Assembly: GCA_043807765.1 (NCBI GenBank)
Contig: JAZDFQ010000094.1
Coordinates: 1-64,000, forward strand
Direction of reading: 5' to 3'
Source of the DNA: Stygiobacter sp043807765
GTDB taxonomy: Bacteria > Bacteroidota > Ignavibacteria > Ignavibacteriales > Melioribacteraceae
DNA length: 64,000 nt
Every line of letters begins with the position of its first letter. The stretch's first letter is position 1. Below are positions 42,643 through 52,401 of this stretch, one piece after another. Both the position numbers and the translations under genes were made by a program. The notes below the pieces were generated by a model, which did no database searches, was not told where the DNA came from, and saw nothing but the letters and a program-made list of their open reading frames with translations.

Positions 42643-43554
42643 ATGGGTTTAGATTCACGCGATTATTACCGTCCTTCCGGCGGCTTTTCTTTTTTTCCGC
42701 CAATGATTAAAAATCTTCTGATTGCAAACGTTGCTGTTTTTTTTGTTCAGATGATTTTTGAAAGCCTTTCGTTTGGAGGTGTTCCGGGAACATATGTTCT
42801 CAATCATTATTTCGCATTAAATCCATTAGAAGGAATCGATTCTAATTTTCAGATATGGCAATTGCTAACATACCAGTTTATGCACGGAGACTTCATGCAT
42901 ATCTTCTTCAATATGCTGATGCTCTGGATGTTTGGTATGGAAATAGAAAATTTGATGGGCTCGCAAAAATTTTTGATCTTCTATATTCTGAGCGGATTAG
43001 GCGCCGGCTTTTTACAATTAGTTGGAACCCCTTTGTTATCAGATTCAGCCGGATTTACAATTGGCGCGAGTGGTGCTGTTTACGGTGTAATGATCGCCTT
43101 TGCGATGTTCTTTCCGGATAGATACATTATGTTTTATTTCCTCATTCCGGTTAAAGCAAAATATCTTATTTCATTTTTCATTATCCTGGAATTTATTTCC
43201 GTACGCGAAGCTTCGTTTGTTGCTCACTTAGCACATTTAGGTGGAGCTTTAACAGCTTTCATTTTTCTTATGATCGATAGAAGAAAGAGTATTAACGTTG
43301 GAAAGATGTTTAATTCATTTAAAAAGCCCGGAGGTTATTCGAGTGGTTCATTCAGACAACCTTTTCAGAGAAAACCGGCGAACAAGGTAGATGTTGAAGA
43401 AGCTAAGTTTTACGATTTGAACAGCAAGCCTACTGAAGAAGAAGTAAACCAAGAAGAAATAGATAAAATTCTCGATAAGATTTCTCAGAGTGGATATCAA
43501 GGATTATCGGATCGAGAAAAACGGATACTCTTTGAAGCTAGCAAAAAGAAATAG
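42643..43554 (+). CDS. Rhomboid family intramembrane serine protease
   Basis: A 303-residue membrane protein with about six transmembrane helices. The catalytic serine lies in IGASGAVYG and the catalytic histidine in FVAHLAHLGG; the loop motif FMHGDFMHIFFNM is also typical. Rhomboids cleave membrane-bound substrates. A cytoplasmic C-terminal tail of about 90 residues is charged and ends with a helical DUF6576-like segment (NQEEIDKILDKISQSGYQGLSDREKRIL; quoted in part: ILDKISQSGYQGLSDREK), common in FCB rhomboids. The next gene starts inside its 3' end. Confidence 0.93.
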   Translation: MGLDSRDYYRPSGGFSFFPPMIKNLLIANVAVFFVQMIFESLSFGGVPGTYVLNHYFALNPLEGIDSNFQIWQLLTYQFMHGDFMHIFFNMLMLWMFGMEIENLMGSQKFLIFYILSGLGAGFLQLVGTPLLSDSAGFTIGASGAVYGVMIAFAMFFPDRYIMFYFLIPVKAKYLISFFIILEFISVREASFVAHLAHLGGALTAFIFLMIDRRKSINVGKMFNSFKKPGGYSSGSFRQPFQRKPANKVDVEEAKFYDLNSKPTEEEVNQEEIDKILDKISQSGYQGLSDREKRILFEASKKK

Positions 43555-43855
43555 CTGGAAGATTTTATTCATTGCTTTTTTATTATTCGTTTCAGCTTGC
43601 AAAGAAAACAAGCCGGATGAAGATACATTAGTTCGGTTATATGTAGAAAATCTTATTGTTGAAGAGACTCATAAGGACAATTCGGCTATTCTGAAAGAAG
43701 AAAAAGCTAAATTGTTCAAAAAATTCAAAACGACTGAAAAAGTATTTGAAAGTGATTTAAATTCTCTTGGAAACGATAAAGAAGCCTGGGAACGATTTTT
43801 TACCAAAACAAGATTACTTTTAGATGACCTTCGCAAAAGCGGCGCTGTTAATTAA
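43532..43855 (+). CDS. Small lipoprotein, hypothetical
   Basis: About 107 residues with a lipoprotein signal (NSWKILFIAFLLFVSAC, lipobox VSAC) followed by a helical acidic domain. TTG at 43532 places the signal peptide correctly at the N terminus; a GTG at 43490 would add 14 residues and overlap the rhomboid gene by 65 bases. It resembles DUF4296-type small lipoproteins of FCB bacteria. The 3' end overlaps recQ convergently by 8 bases. Confidence 0.6.
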   Translation: MKLAKRNSWKILFIAFLLFVSACKENKPDEDTLVRLYVENLIVEETHKDNSAILKEEKAKLFKKFKTTEKVFESDLNSLGNDKEAWERFFTKTRLLLDDLRKSGAVN

Positions 43856-46427
43856 AACTTCTTTTTGATAATGCTATTCTAATTTTTGCATAACTGATTT
43901 TTCCTCCCAACGTATTCTTCAGCTCTTTTACTTCTGTAATTCCTTCATCTATCTTCGCATTTATTTCTGTAAGCTCTTCTTTGCTGATTAAATTGCTTAT
44001 ATCCAAATCCGGTACCATGCTTATCAAACCTTCAAGTTGAATAGATAAAAGAGATTCTGAAATCTTGGCCAACTCGGAAATCTCAACTAGCGAATATTTT
44101 TTTTCAACTAACTCCAAAATCAGTTTCGATTTGCGGGGCAGATTGCTCGTTTGGATTTCTCTTTTACTAAGATCACTTTGTACAATCGTTTTAACGGTGT
44201 TTATTACGTCATCCCCAATTTTATTAAACATCCTTTGCGTAAAACCGGCAACGCTTAGCAAAGCCGAGTAGGAAGCCGGTTTTGCCTTTGAGATAGCTCT
44301 TAGAATCTCATCAGTACAAATCAAGTGAGGCTGTTGTCCAAATTTTTCGGATGCATCTTTTCTGATTTGTCGAAGTGCGTTAAACAATTTCAATTCGTTT
44401 TCATATTCGGCAAGATTGCTTTTAGCTTCAGTCAACCGATCATTTGTAAAGAAGTCATTTCCGGTTTCGGAAAGTTTTATGACTTCATTGCTTATTAAAA
44501 CTTTTCTAGCAATTAATAATTGTTCAATAGCCTCTTCAATCTGATCTTTGCTGAAGTGAACGCAAGTTCCAAAAGTACTAAGTTTATTAAAAGAATAAAG
44601 TGTAGAACTGCCTTGTAAAATTTGCATGAGTGTTTTTTTTCTCAATGGAGTTTTCGATTCATGCAAAGTGCGAAGAATAATTTCGTCTATATAGTCTAGT
44701 GATTGGGCCGTTCCGCCTTCGAGGCAATTATCGCATTTGCCGCAACGGTAATCATTCGAATTTTGCCCAAAGTAGTTTAATATATATCCCATACGGCATT
44801 TATTAGTTGAAACAAATTCTTCCATCACTTCAAGCTTGTGTTCCATGTTCTTCTTTATTGCTTTCAACATTGCAAGGTTCAGCTGCAATGTTTTCGATTG
44901 CACTCTTGGTTGAGCTAGCATAAAAGAAGGATTCTTCGGCGGCTTTTTGTATTCAATTATTCCACCTTGAAGCAATGCAGATAAGTCTTCTATGATATCT
45001 TCAACTGAAGTTTCCAATCGTTCGGCTATTGACTTGATATCAATTCGAGTCGATTCAGTAAAAATTTTACTTCCGTAAGACTTAGCAAGAAGCAGCAGTA
45101 AATCTTTATGTGTTGCGTTAGCAAAGTTATTTATGAAAGAGCGAAGTTGATCCGGTTTTAAGGGAAAACGGACTGTGTGATATCCATATAATTCGCTTTT
45201 AAAACTAAGGTAACCGGATTCACCCAAAACTTTTATAGATGATTGAACGATTCCGTTTGAGAGTTGATTAATCTCGAAGAGTTTGGAAAGGTTAGCGTCA
45301 TGTACAATGGCAATTTCATTTTGCATTCCAACAGCAATGCCTGCGTAGTCGCATATAGCATCATAAACAAGTTCAATCTGATCTCTTGAAGGTGTAGCGC
45401 TTTTAATAAAGTATTCATGAATTTGTACGTCTCGTTCTTCGTAAAGCAAATAAACTTTTGACGGTTTTCCATCCCTACCGGCTCTTCCAATTTCTTGATA
45501 ATAATTTTCAATGGACCCCGGCATATTAAAGTGAATTACTAAGCGAATATCATTTTTGTCTATTCCCATTCCGAATGCATTGGTTGCGCAAATAACTTTT
45601 ACTCTGCCGGACATGAAATCATCTTGAATAATTCTTTTCATTTCCGACTGCAAACCAGCGTGATAGAAAACTGCGTTAATAGATTCTTTCCTTAAATATT
45701 CTGCTAATTCTTCTGCGCCGTTTCTGGTTGCTGTATAAACTATCGCCGGAAGTTTGTTGTTTCTGATTATCTCTGCTGCTTTCTCTTTCTTTCTAATCGA
45801 TGCCATTACATTTAAGTGAAGATTTTCCCGCTCAAATCCACGCACAAAAACTCTCGGATTTTGCAGCGACAATTGCTTTACAATATCCTCACGCACTTCT
45901 TCAGTCGCAGTTGCAGTGAAGGCTGAAACTTTTTTTATTCCTAAATGCTCGATGAATTCGTGAATCTTTCTGTAGCTTGGTCGGAAATTATGTCCCCACT
46001 CGCTAATACAATGTGCTTCATCAATAAAAATATATTCTGGAGAGAGTTGTTTGATTTTTTCTACAAATGATGTGTTGTTAAGCTTTTCCGGAGAGACAAA
46101 GAGAATTTTTATTTGCCCGTTTGCAACAGAATTCAGAACTTTCTCACCGGCAGCAAAGTCTAACGAGCTGTTAATGAATGAAGCGATTGTGTCTGCTTTG
46201 TTCAACGAATCAACCTGATCTTTCATTAATGCTATCAATGGAGAAATTACGATTGCAAATTTTTTGGAAAGGAGAGATGGGATTTGGTAACATAAAGATT
46301 TTCCGGCTCCGGTAGGAAGTACAACCAACGCATTTTCACCGGAAATAATTGAGTTTATTATTTCTGCTTGTCCGGTTCGGAAGGAAGTATAACCTAAATA
46401 TTTATTGAGTGCTTCAATTGGGTTCAT
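43848..46427 (-). CDS. recQ: ATP-dependent DNA helicase RecQ
   Basis: An 859-residue superfamily 2 helicase with Walker A LPTGAGKSLCYQIP, DEAH box IDEAHCISEWGHNFRPSYRKI (quoted in part: DEAHCISEWGH), motif III FTATAT, motif V ATNAFGMGIDK, motif VI QEIGRAGRDG, and zinc-binding CRMGYILNYFG ... CGKCDNC. The C-terminal part is longer than in the 610-residue E. coli enzyme and includes an HRDC-like segment and further helical domains. It functions in recombination repair and replication restart. Confidence 0.94.
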   Translation of the reverse strand: MNPIEALNKYLGYTSFRTGQAEIINSIISGENALVVLPTGAGKSLCYQIPSLLSKKFAIVISPLIALMKDQVDSLNKADTIASFINSSLDFAAGEKVLNSVANGQIKILFVSPEKLNNTSFVEKIKQLSPEYIFIDEAHCISEWGHNFRPSYRKIHEFIEHLGIKKVSAFTATATEEVREDIVKQLSLQNPRVFVRGFERENLHLNVMASIRKKEKAAEIIRNNKLPAIVYTATRNGAEELAEYLRKESINAVFYHAGLQSEMKRIIQDDFMSGRVKVICATNAFGMGIDKNDIRLVIHFNMPGSIENYYQEIGRAGRDGKPSKVYLLYEERDVQIHEYFIKSATPSRDQIELVYDAICDYAGIAVGMQNEIAIVHDANLSKLFEINQLSNGIVQSSIKVLGESGYLSFKSELYGYHTVRFPLKPDQLRSFINNFANATHKDLLLLLAKSYGSKIFTESTRIDIKSIAERLETSVEDIIEDLSALLQGGIIEYKKPPKNPSFMLAQPRVQSKTLQLNLAMLKAIKKNMEHKLEVMEEFVSTNKCRMGYILNYFGQNSNDYRCGKCDNCLEGGTAQSLDYIDEIILRTLHESKTPLRKKTLMQILQGSSTLYSFNKLSTFGTCVHFSKDQIEEAIEQLLIARKVLISNEVIKLSETGNDFFTNDRLTEAKSNLAEYENELKLFNALRQIRKDASEKFGQQPHLICTDEILRAISKAKPASYSALLSVAGFTQRMFNKIGDDVINTVKTIVQSDLSKREIQTSNLPRKSKLILELVEKKYSLVEISELAKISESLLSIQLEGLISMVPDLDISNLISKEELTEINAKIDEGITEVKELKNTLGGKISYAKIRIALSKRSFN

Positions 46428-46494
46428 TTATCAATTTGCTAGTGTTTTCAGAACATTTATCTTAACAATCAAAAATAAAGATAGAAAAGAAGAT

Positions 46495-47415
46495 ATGCTG
46501 AAAGTTAATCATACTGTTAAACATTTCGGGAATTTAACCGCGCTCGATAATATTAATCTAACAATCGAAAAAGGTGAGTTTTACGGTTTGCTAGGTCCTA
46601 ACGGAGCTGGTAAAACTACTCTAATGAATATTATCGTTGGTTATATTACTCCGGAAAATGGAAATGTCACAATTGATGGGGAAGAGATTAGCGGAAGAAA
46701 CTTACAATTAAGAAAAAAACTTGGTTATGTGCCGCAAGATATTGGTTTGTATCTTGAGCTTAATGCTGAAACGAATTTGAAAATTTTTGGTGAACTTTAT
46801 GAATTACATGGGAAAGAACTTCACAAGAAAATTGATGAAGCACTTGAGTTGGTTCAGTTGAAAGATCGAAGGAAAGACAAAGTAAACGAATTCTCGGGCG
46901 GAATGAAACGCCGGCTTAACATTGCAGCTAGCATTTTGCACAATCCGGCAATAATTCTTTGTGATGAACCAACTGTTGGCGTAGATCCGCAATCGAGAAA
47001 TGCTATTTTTGAAATGCTGCAACAGCTTAACAAACTTGGTAAAACAATAGTATATACAACTCATTACATGGAAGAAGCCGAACGGCTTTGCTCAAAACTT
47101 GCAATTATTGATCATGGAAAAATTATAGCAAACGGAACGCTTGTTGAATTAATTAATCTTTTGAATCAGAAAGACACGGTTAAAATTCAGAAGACTGTAG
47201 ATACTACCAAAAAATTGATTCAATTAAACGAGATTGGAAGAATTAGCGAACAAGATTTCTATTATGAACTGATTCCAAATCAAGATTATGATAGGATTTC
47301 AAAAATTTATGGTAAACTTGAATTTTTTGGAATTCCAAACAATTACATTGAAATCAGCCGGGCAACTCTGGAAGATGTTTTCCTAAATTTGACGGGAAGG
47401 AGTTTGAGAGATTGA
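46495..47415 (+). CDS. ABC exporter ATP-binding protein
   Basis: About 306 residues. The start is set at ATG 46495 (MLKVNHTVKHFG) with GAAAAGAAG upstream; a longer frame from 46405 would add 30 unlikely residues and overlap recQ. Walker A is GPNGAGKTT, the signature is EFSGGMKRRL, and Walker B is IILCDEPTVGVDPQ. It belongs to the ABC-2 (DRA/CcmA/NatA-type) exporter ATPases. Its stop overlaps the TTG start of the permease gene. Confidence 0.92.
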   Translation: MLKVNHTVKHFGNLTALDNINLTIEKGEFYGLLGPNGAGKTTLMNIIVGYITPENGNVTIDGEEISGRNLQLRKKLGYVPQDIGLYLELNAETNLKIFGELYELHGKELHKKIDEALELVQLKDRRKDKVNEFSGGMKRRLNIAASILHNPAIILCDEPTVGVDPQSRNAIFEMLQQLNKLGKTIVYTTHYMEEAERLCSKLAIIDHGKIIANGTLVELINLLNQKDTVKIQKTVDTTKKLIQLNEIGRISEQDFYYELIPNQDYDRISKIYGKLEFFGIPNNYIEISRATLEDVFLNLTGRSLRD

Positions 47416-48731
47416 AAACTATATATCGATTGATCATCAAGGACACTATCCGTTTTATTAATGATAAACCGGCTATGATCTTAACTTTTATTGTTCCAAT
47501 GATTATGATCATCATTTTTGGAAATATTTTTGGCGGTAGCGGCGGACCTAGAGGTAGGGCCAATTTAATTCTTGTAAATGAGAGCAATTCGATTGTTGCA
47601 AAATTAATTGAGCAAAGACTTGATTCATCCAAATCTCTACGCCCGGTCAAAACTTATGAATCTGAAAATGGAAAAGACACTCTTAAGTTTGATGAAGAAA
47701 CTGCTAAGGAATGGGTTAGAACCGGCAGAATTTCCGCAGCTGTTGTAATGCCAAAGGATTTTCTTTCCGATACATCTTCCTCGATCAAATTTAAATTCTA
47801 CTATGATCCTAAAAATGAAATTGAATCTTCCATAATTCAAGGTAACATTCAGCAAACAATTTTTACTCAGATTCCACGAATGATGCCGCTTTTGATGCAG
47901 AGAGCTGCAATTAAGGAAATTGGAAATCTGAAAGGGGAGAAGTTCGTTAAAAATATTAGTCGGATTGTAGGTGAATCTTTTGATGTGAATCCGGACAGTA
48001 TTCTTCGGTCGTTAACGGTAATCGATTCTACTGCACTTTTTAGAGAAGCTAAAGATTCTAGTTCCCAGAGAAATTTTGTTAGTAACCTAGTTAAGTTCGA
48101 AAGCGAGCAGCTAGTTGGTAAGAAAATTACAAATCCCGGATTGACAAGAACAGTTGGCGGCTGGGCAATGATGTTTCTATTATTCTCACTTACCGGCGCA
48201 GCAACAAGCATGTTTGAGGAGAGGCAAGAGGGAACTCTTAAACGCATATTGTGTATGCCGATTTCCCGTTCACAAATCCTTTGGAGTAAATACATTTATT
48301 CCATAGTACTTGGTACGATTCAGCTTCTGGTTCTATTCTTCTTCTCTTGGGTTTTCTTTGATGTGAGCGTTTTCTCAAATTTTGGCAATCTTTTAATCGT
48401 AATGATCGCATCTGCCGCCGCTGCAGTTTCATTTGGAATGGCAATAACTTCCGTAGTAAAAACATTAAGTCAAGCTAGTGGCTTTAGCACTTTGCTTATT
48501 CTTGTAATGTCTGCATTAGGCGGTTCGTGGTTCCCTATTAGCCTTTTGCCGGACTGGATGCAACATCTAAGCAAAGCTACAATCACATATTGGTCGGTTG
48601 AGGCATTTCTGCAAGTTTTGTGGCGTCAAGCCGATTTAATGACGATTCTACCAAATGTTATTGTTCTACTTTTAATTGCTCTCTTGATCAATTCATATGC
48701 TTTAATTCGTTTTCAAAAGGGATGGATTTAA
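47412..48731 (+). CDS. ABC-2 type transporter permease
   Basis: A 439-residue membrane protein with an N-terminal helix, a large extracytoplasmic domain (about residues 45-245) and five to six C-terminal helices containing ERQEGTLKRILCMPISRSQIL, the loop typical of ABC-2 permeases (quoted in part: EGTLKRILCMPISRSQIL). The start codon is TTG, with AAGGAGT upstream. Together with the preceding ATPase it forms an exporter of unknown substrate. Confidence 0.9.
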   Translation: MKTIYRLIIKDTIRFINDKPAMILTFIVPMIMIIIFGNIFGGSGGPRGRANLILVNESNSIVAKLIEQRLDSSKSLRPVKTYESENGKDTLKFDEETAKEWVRTGRISAAVVMPKDFLSDTSSSIKFKFYYDPKNEIESSIIQGNIQQTIFTQIPRMMPLLMQRAAIKEIGNLKGEKFVKNISRIVGESFDVNPDSILRSLTVIDSTALFREAKDSSSQRNFVSNLVKFESEQLVGKKITNPGLTRTVGGWAMMFLLFSLTGAATSMFEERQEGTLKRILCMPISRSQILWSKYIYSIVLGTIQLLVLFFFSWVFFDVSVFSNFGNLLIVMIASAAAAVSFGMAITSVVKTLSQASGFSTLLILVMSALGGSWFPISLLPDWMQHLSKATITYWSVEAFLQVLWRQADLMTILPNVIVLLLIALLINSYALIRFQKGWI

Positions 48732-48886
48732 CACCATCTCTTTTTTCTCACTATTGAATGATTTCTTCTTTTTCTTGATAAAATGATTATCTAACTCTTC
48801 ATTTCTCAAGCAATTAAGCCTATTTTGCATGGTATAATTCTTGCAACATTAACCAGTTAATTAAATTTTGAAAAGCAGAGAGTCTT

Positions 48887-49822
48887 ATGGCAGATGAAAA
48901 ATTAAAATTAGAAGATTTGCTGGGCGAAGTTCAGCGCACTGAAGAAAAAGAGCGTATAGATTACGTTGCTATAATTGGCGGCGGGATCATGGGGCAAGGA
49001 ATTGCGCAGACAATTTCTGCTGCCGGCTTGGATGTGTTAATTGTAGAACGCGATGAGGATCAAGTTGAAAGATCCAAGGACAGTCTAAAAGCTTCGATGG
49101 AAAGAGAAATTACTCGTTGGGCTATGACTCAAAGCGAAATGAAATCAGTTCTCAGCCGAATTAAGTGGACTACGGACAAAGCAGAAATTCCGGAATGCGA
49201 TCTTATAATTGAAGCCGTTGACGAGAATTATGATCTTAAGAAGAGTATTTTTAAGGAGTTAGACGCAATAGCTAAACCGGGTACAATTTTCATTTCCAAT
49301 ACATCTACACTTAGTCTTACCAAAATTGCCGAAGTAACAAACCGAAAAGACAAGATTATTGGAATGCACTTCTTAAATCCGGTTCCTAAAGTGCCTCTTG
49401 TTGAGTTGATCCGCGCAATGGATACATCTAGCAAAACGGTTGAGGTAATTAAAAAGTTTGCTGCAAAAATTGGAAAGACAGCTGTTGAAGTATATGAGTA
49501 TCCCGGATTCGTTACAACAAGAGCTATCGTGCCACTCCTAAATGAAGCCATGTATATCCTTCTTGAAGACGTAGCAACTGCAAAAGATATTGATACTGCA
49601 ATGCGCTTAGGTTATAATTTTAATATGGGTCCGCTCGAAATGGCAGATACCATGGGTCTAGATGAAGTTTTAGCATGGATGGAAACTCTTTGGACAACAT
49701 TAGGTGAACCAAGATACCGTCCTTGCCCAATTCTTAGAAAACTTGTAAGAGAACGTAAGCTAGGGAAAAAATCTGGCGAAGGATTCTTTAAATATGATTC
49801 TGATGGTAGAATAATTTCTTAA
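48887..49822 (+). CDS. 3-hydroxyacyl-CoA dehydrogenase family protein
   Basis: A 311-residue enzyme with an N-terminal NAD-binding motif (AIIGGGIMGQGIAQTI), the central ISNTSTLSLTKIAE and the catalytic region GMHFLNPVPKVPLVEL, and a C-terminal dimerisation domain (GFVTTRAIVPLLNEA, PLEMADTMGLDEVLAWM). It likely oxidises 3-hydroxybutyryl-CoA or a related acyl-CoA. It has about 20 extra N-terminal residues before the Rossmann fold. It is 15 bases upstream of ackA, linking it to acyl-CoA or acetate metabolism. Confidence 0.9.
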   Translation: MADEKLKLEDLLGEVQRTEEKERIDYVAIIGGGIMGQGIAQTISAAGLDVLIVERDEDQVERSKDSLKASMEREITRWAMTQSEMKSVLSRIKWTTDKAEIPECDLIIEAVDENYDLKKSIFKELDAIAKPGTIFISNTSTLSLTKIAEVTNRKDKIIGMHFLNPVPKVPLVELIRAMDTSSKTVEVIKKFAAKIGKTAVEVYEYPGFVTTRAIVPLLNEAMYILLEDVATAKDIDTAMRLGYNFNMGPLEMADTMGLDEVLAWMETLWTTLGEPRYRPCPILRKLVRERKLGKKSGEGFFKYDSDGRIIS

Positions 49823-49837
49823 AATTTTGAGGATAGA

Positions 49838-51055
49838 ATGAAAGTTTTAGTGCTTAATTGTGGAAGCTCATCAATAAAATATCAGTTTATAGATACAACG
49901 CTTTCAATAGCGTTAGCAAAAGGTATGGTAGAGAGAATTGGCATGTCTAGTGCGGTTTTGACACATCAGCCGCACGATAGAGAGAAAATCAAGATTGTTG
50001 GAGAGATTTTAGATCATACTATTGCGATAGAGTATGTCGTTGCTGTCCTACTTTCGCCAAATCATGGTGTTATTAAAGACAAGAAAGAAATCGATGCTGT
50101 TGGACATAGGGTGGTTCATGGTGGCGAAACTTTTAGCGGTTCTGTGTTAATTACCGATCAAGTTATGAAGGCATTAAAAGACAACATTGAATTAGCACCG
50201 CTTCATAATCCGCCAAACATCAAGGGTATTCAAGCAACTAAAGAACATTTACCGAGTACTCCTCAGGTTGGCGTTTTTGATACCTCGTTCCATATTAAGA
50301 TGCCTCCAAAAGCTTACTTGTATGGAATTCCTTACGAACTCTATAAAAAGTATAAAATTCGTCGTTATGGATTTCACGGTACTTCGCACCGTTATGTTGC
50401 TCACCGCGCAGCAACTTTGCTCGGGAAACCTTACGAAGAACTCAAAATTATTACCGCTCACCTTGGTAACGGATGCTCAATGGCTGCAATTGATTGTGGT
50501 CATTCAATTGATACTACAATGGGATTTACTCCGCTCGAAGGTTTATTAATGGGAACAAGAAGCGGAGATATGGACCCTTCGGTTATCTTATACATTATGG
50601 CTAAAGAAGGTCTCTCACTTTCAGAAGCAAATACACTTCTTAACAAGCATAGCGGATTAATCGGCATTAGCGGCGAGAGCAGCGATATGCGTGAGATTGA
50701 AGAAGCACTTGGTGAAGGAAATAAGAAAGCTAAATTGGCTTTTGATGTGTTCAATTATAGAATAAAGAAGTATGTTGGAGCTTATGCCGCGGCAATGGGC
50801 GGCGTTGATGCTTTAGTATTCACTGGCGGAATTGGAGAAAACTCTAAATTGGTCAGAAAAGAAGTTTGCAGCGATATGGAATTCATAGGAATAGATTTTG
50901 ACGAAGATGCCAATAATAATGTTAAAGGAGAAACTGTTATCACTAAACCGAATTCCAAAGTGAAAGCTTTGCGCATTCCAACTAACGAAGAATTGGTAAT
51001 TGCTCTTGATACGGAAGAGATTGTAAATGAGCAATTGAACTCCGCAAAGGACTAA
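49838..51055 (+). CDS. ackA: Acetate kinase
   Basis: A 405-residue enzyme converting acetyl phosphate and ADP to acetate and ATP. Hallmarks are VLNCGSSSIKYQ at the start, HRVVHGGETFS, GFHGTSHRYV, the phosphate-binding AHLGNGCSMAA and FTGGIGENS. No pta gene is adjacent. It is cotranscribed with the upstream hydroxyacyl-CoA dehydrogenase and followed by a strong terminator. Confidence 0.97.
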   Translation: MKVLVLNCGSSSIKYQFIDTTLSIALAKGMVERIGMSSAVLTHQPHDREKIKIVGEILDHTIAIEYVVAVLLSPNHGVIKDKKEIDAVGHRVVHGGETFSGSVLITDQVMKALKDNIELAPLHNPPNIKGIQATKEHLPSTPQVGVFDTSFHIKMPPKAYLYGIPYELYKKYKIRRYGFHGTSHRYVAHRAATLLGKPYEELKIITAHLGNGCSMAAIDCGHSIDTTMGFTPLEGLLMGTRSGDMDPSVILYIMAKEGLSLSEANTLLNKHSGLIGISGESSDMREIEEALGEGNKKAKLAFDVFNYRIKKYVGAYAAAMGGVDALVFTGGIGENSKLVRKEVCSDMEFIGIDFDEDANNNVKGETVITKPNSKVKALRIPTNEELVIALDTEEIVNEQLNSAKD

Positions 51056-51074
51056 GCAACAAAATATTTGTATT

Positions 51075-51106
51075 AAATGCCGGAGACAATCCGGCATTTC
51101 TTTTTT
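51075..51106 (+). terminator. Rho-independent terminator after ackA
   Basis: AAATGCCGGA, loop GACAA, TCCGGCATTT: a perfect ten-base stem followed by C and six T residues. Confidence 0.9.
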
Positions 51107-51159
51107 AAAGTAGCTTTCCCTAAAAGTCTTTAATTTCCTACCAAGAAATTTGGTGTAAC

Positions 51160-51951
51160 ATGGAACTGAAAATAAAAGGCAAAACCGTTTTGGTTACAGC
51201 TTCTAGTGCTGGCATTGGAAAAGCTGCTGCTGAACTTTTCATTAATGAAGGATGTAGTGTTGCAATCTCATCGAGCAATAAGGATAATTTACTTAAAGCG
51301 GTTGATGAAATAAAAGCTCTTTACGGAAATGAACCGTTGTGGGAACAATGCGATATCAACAATCCAAATGAAATTGAAGATTTGGTTAAGCATGTTGAAC
51401 ACAATTTAGGCTCAGTTGATATTTTGGTTAACAATTGCGGCGGACCAACTCCGGGATATTTTGAAGCTCTTTTAGATGAGAATTGGGAACATGCCTTCGA
51501 GCAAGTTCTGATGAGTGCAGTTAGATTTACACGGCTTGTTTTGCCGGGAATGAAAGAGAAAAACTGGGGGAGAATTATTAACATTACTTCTCTTGCTGTA
51601 AAGCAGCCGGTTGATAATTTAATTCTCTCAAATTCTTTGCGAAGCGGAGTTACTGCTTTCGCAAAAACTTTAAGCTCGCAAGTTGGCAAACATAATATTA
51701 CAGTTAATAATGTTGCGCCCGGCTACACTCTTACCGGAAGATTATATGAACTGGCAGTTGTTCGCGCAAAGCAACGGGGTGTTTCTCACGAAGAAGTCTT
51801 AGCTTCTATGGCGGCAGAAGTCCCGATGAAACGTTTAGCCCGTCCGGATGAAATTGCTTCTATGATTGTTTTTTTGGCCTCCGAGCATGCTGGTTACATT
51901 ACAGGACAGACAATTGTAGTAGATGGCGGAGCGGTTAAATCAACTTATTAA
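51160..51951 (+). CDS. SDR family oxidoreductase
   Basis: A 263-residue short-chain dehydrogenase/reductase with the cofactor motif VTASSAGIGKAAAELF (the usual TGxxxGIG begins TAS here), NNCGG, and a C-terminal GQTIVVDGGAV typical of FabG-like reductases. The usual catalytic YxxxK appears as SNSLRSGVTAF, so the active-site tyrosine seems replaced by Leu/Arg residues, as in the 3-oxoacyl-reductase-like subgroup lacking it. Substrate is unknown. Its stop codon lies inside the left inverted repeat of the next element. Confidence 0.88.
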   Translation: MELKIKGKTVLVTASSAGIGKAAAELFINEGCSVAISSSNKDNLLKAVDEIKALYGNEPLWEQCDINNPNEIEDLVKHVEHNLGSVDILVNNCGGPTPGYFEALLDENWEHAFEQVLMSAVRFTRLVLPGMKEKNWGRIINITSLAVKQPVDNLILSNSLRSGVTAFAKTLSSQVGKHNITVNNVAPGYTLTGRLYELAVVRAKQRGVSHEEVLASMAAEVPMKRLARPDEIASMIVFLASEHAGYITGQTIVVDGGAVKSTY

Positions 51952-51989
51952 TTGAGAATTGAGAATTGAGAATGGCGAATTGAGAATTC
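51950..51989. repeat. Left inverted repeat of the four-helix-bundle element
   Basis: AATTGAGAATTGAGAATTGA... is a short-unit repeat ending GGCGAATTGAGAATTC. It is the near reverse complement of 52367-52398 on the other side of the gene. Confidence 0.75.
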
Positions 51990-51990
51990 A

Positions 51991-52368
51991 ATGAAAGTAT
52001 TTGAAAAACATTCGGAGTATGGAAATCCGATTCTAGAAAAGAGTTTTCATTTTGGAGTCAGAATTGTAAAGTTCTATCTCTTACGTGTTAAAGAAGAATA
52101 TCAAATCAAAGATATTTTAAAACAGTTGTTGAGAAGTGGAACTTCAATTGGGGCGAATGTTGCTGAATCTCAAGAGGCTTCATCAAAAAAAGATTTTCTA
52201 AACAAGCTTACAATTGCTTTAAAAGAAGCTCGTGAAAGTGAATACTGGCTGAAAATATTAAAGGAGACAAATGTTATTAATGAAAAAGAGTCCCATAGTT
52301 TACTAAATGACTGTGATGAATTAATTCGTTTATTAGTTGCAATCATAAAACGATGCAAACAAATATAA
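51991..52368 (+). CDS. Four helix bundle protein (23S rRNA intervening-sequence type)
   Basis: A 125-residue all-helical protein with the family features SFHFGVRIVKFYLLR, LLRSGTSIGANVAESQEASSKKDFLNKLTIALKEARESEYWL (quoted in part: SGTSIGANVAESQEA) and a C-terminal LIRLLVAIIKRCK. Members occur within 23S rRNA intervening sequences and as scattered genes; their function is unknown. It lies on inverted repeats between two metabolic genes and looks like a small inserted unit. Confidence 0.9.
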   Translation: MKVFEKHSEYGNPILEKSFHFGVRIVKFYLLRVKEEYQIKDILKQLLRSGTSIGANVAESQEASSKKDFLNKLTIALKEARESEYWLKILKETNVINEKESHSLLNDCDELIRLLVAIIKRCKQI

Positions 52369-52398
52369 TTCTCAATTCTAAATTCTCCATTCTCAATT
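52367..52398. repeat. Right inverted repeat of the four-helix-bundle element
   Basis: AATTCTCAATTCTAAATTCT... closes the element as an inverted copy of 51950-51989. It starts at the stop codon of the four-helix gene and ends 3 bases before the next ATG, so the leader of that gene is provided by the repeat. Confidence 0.75.
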
Positions 52399-52401
52399 AC
52401 A

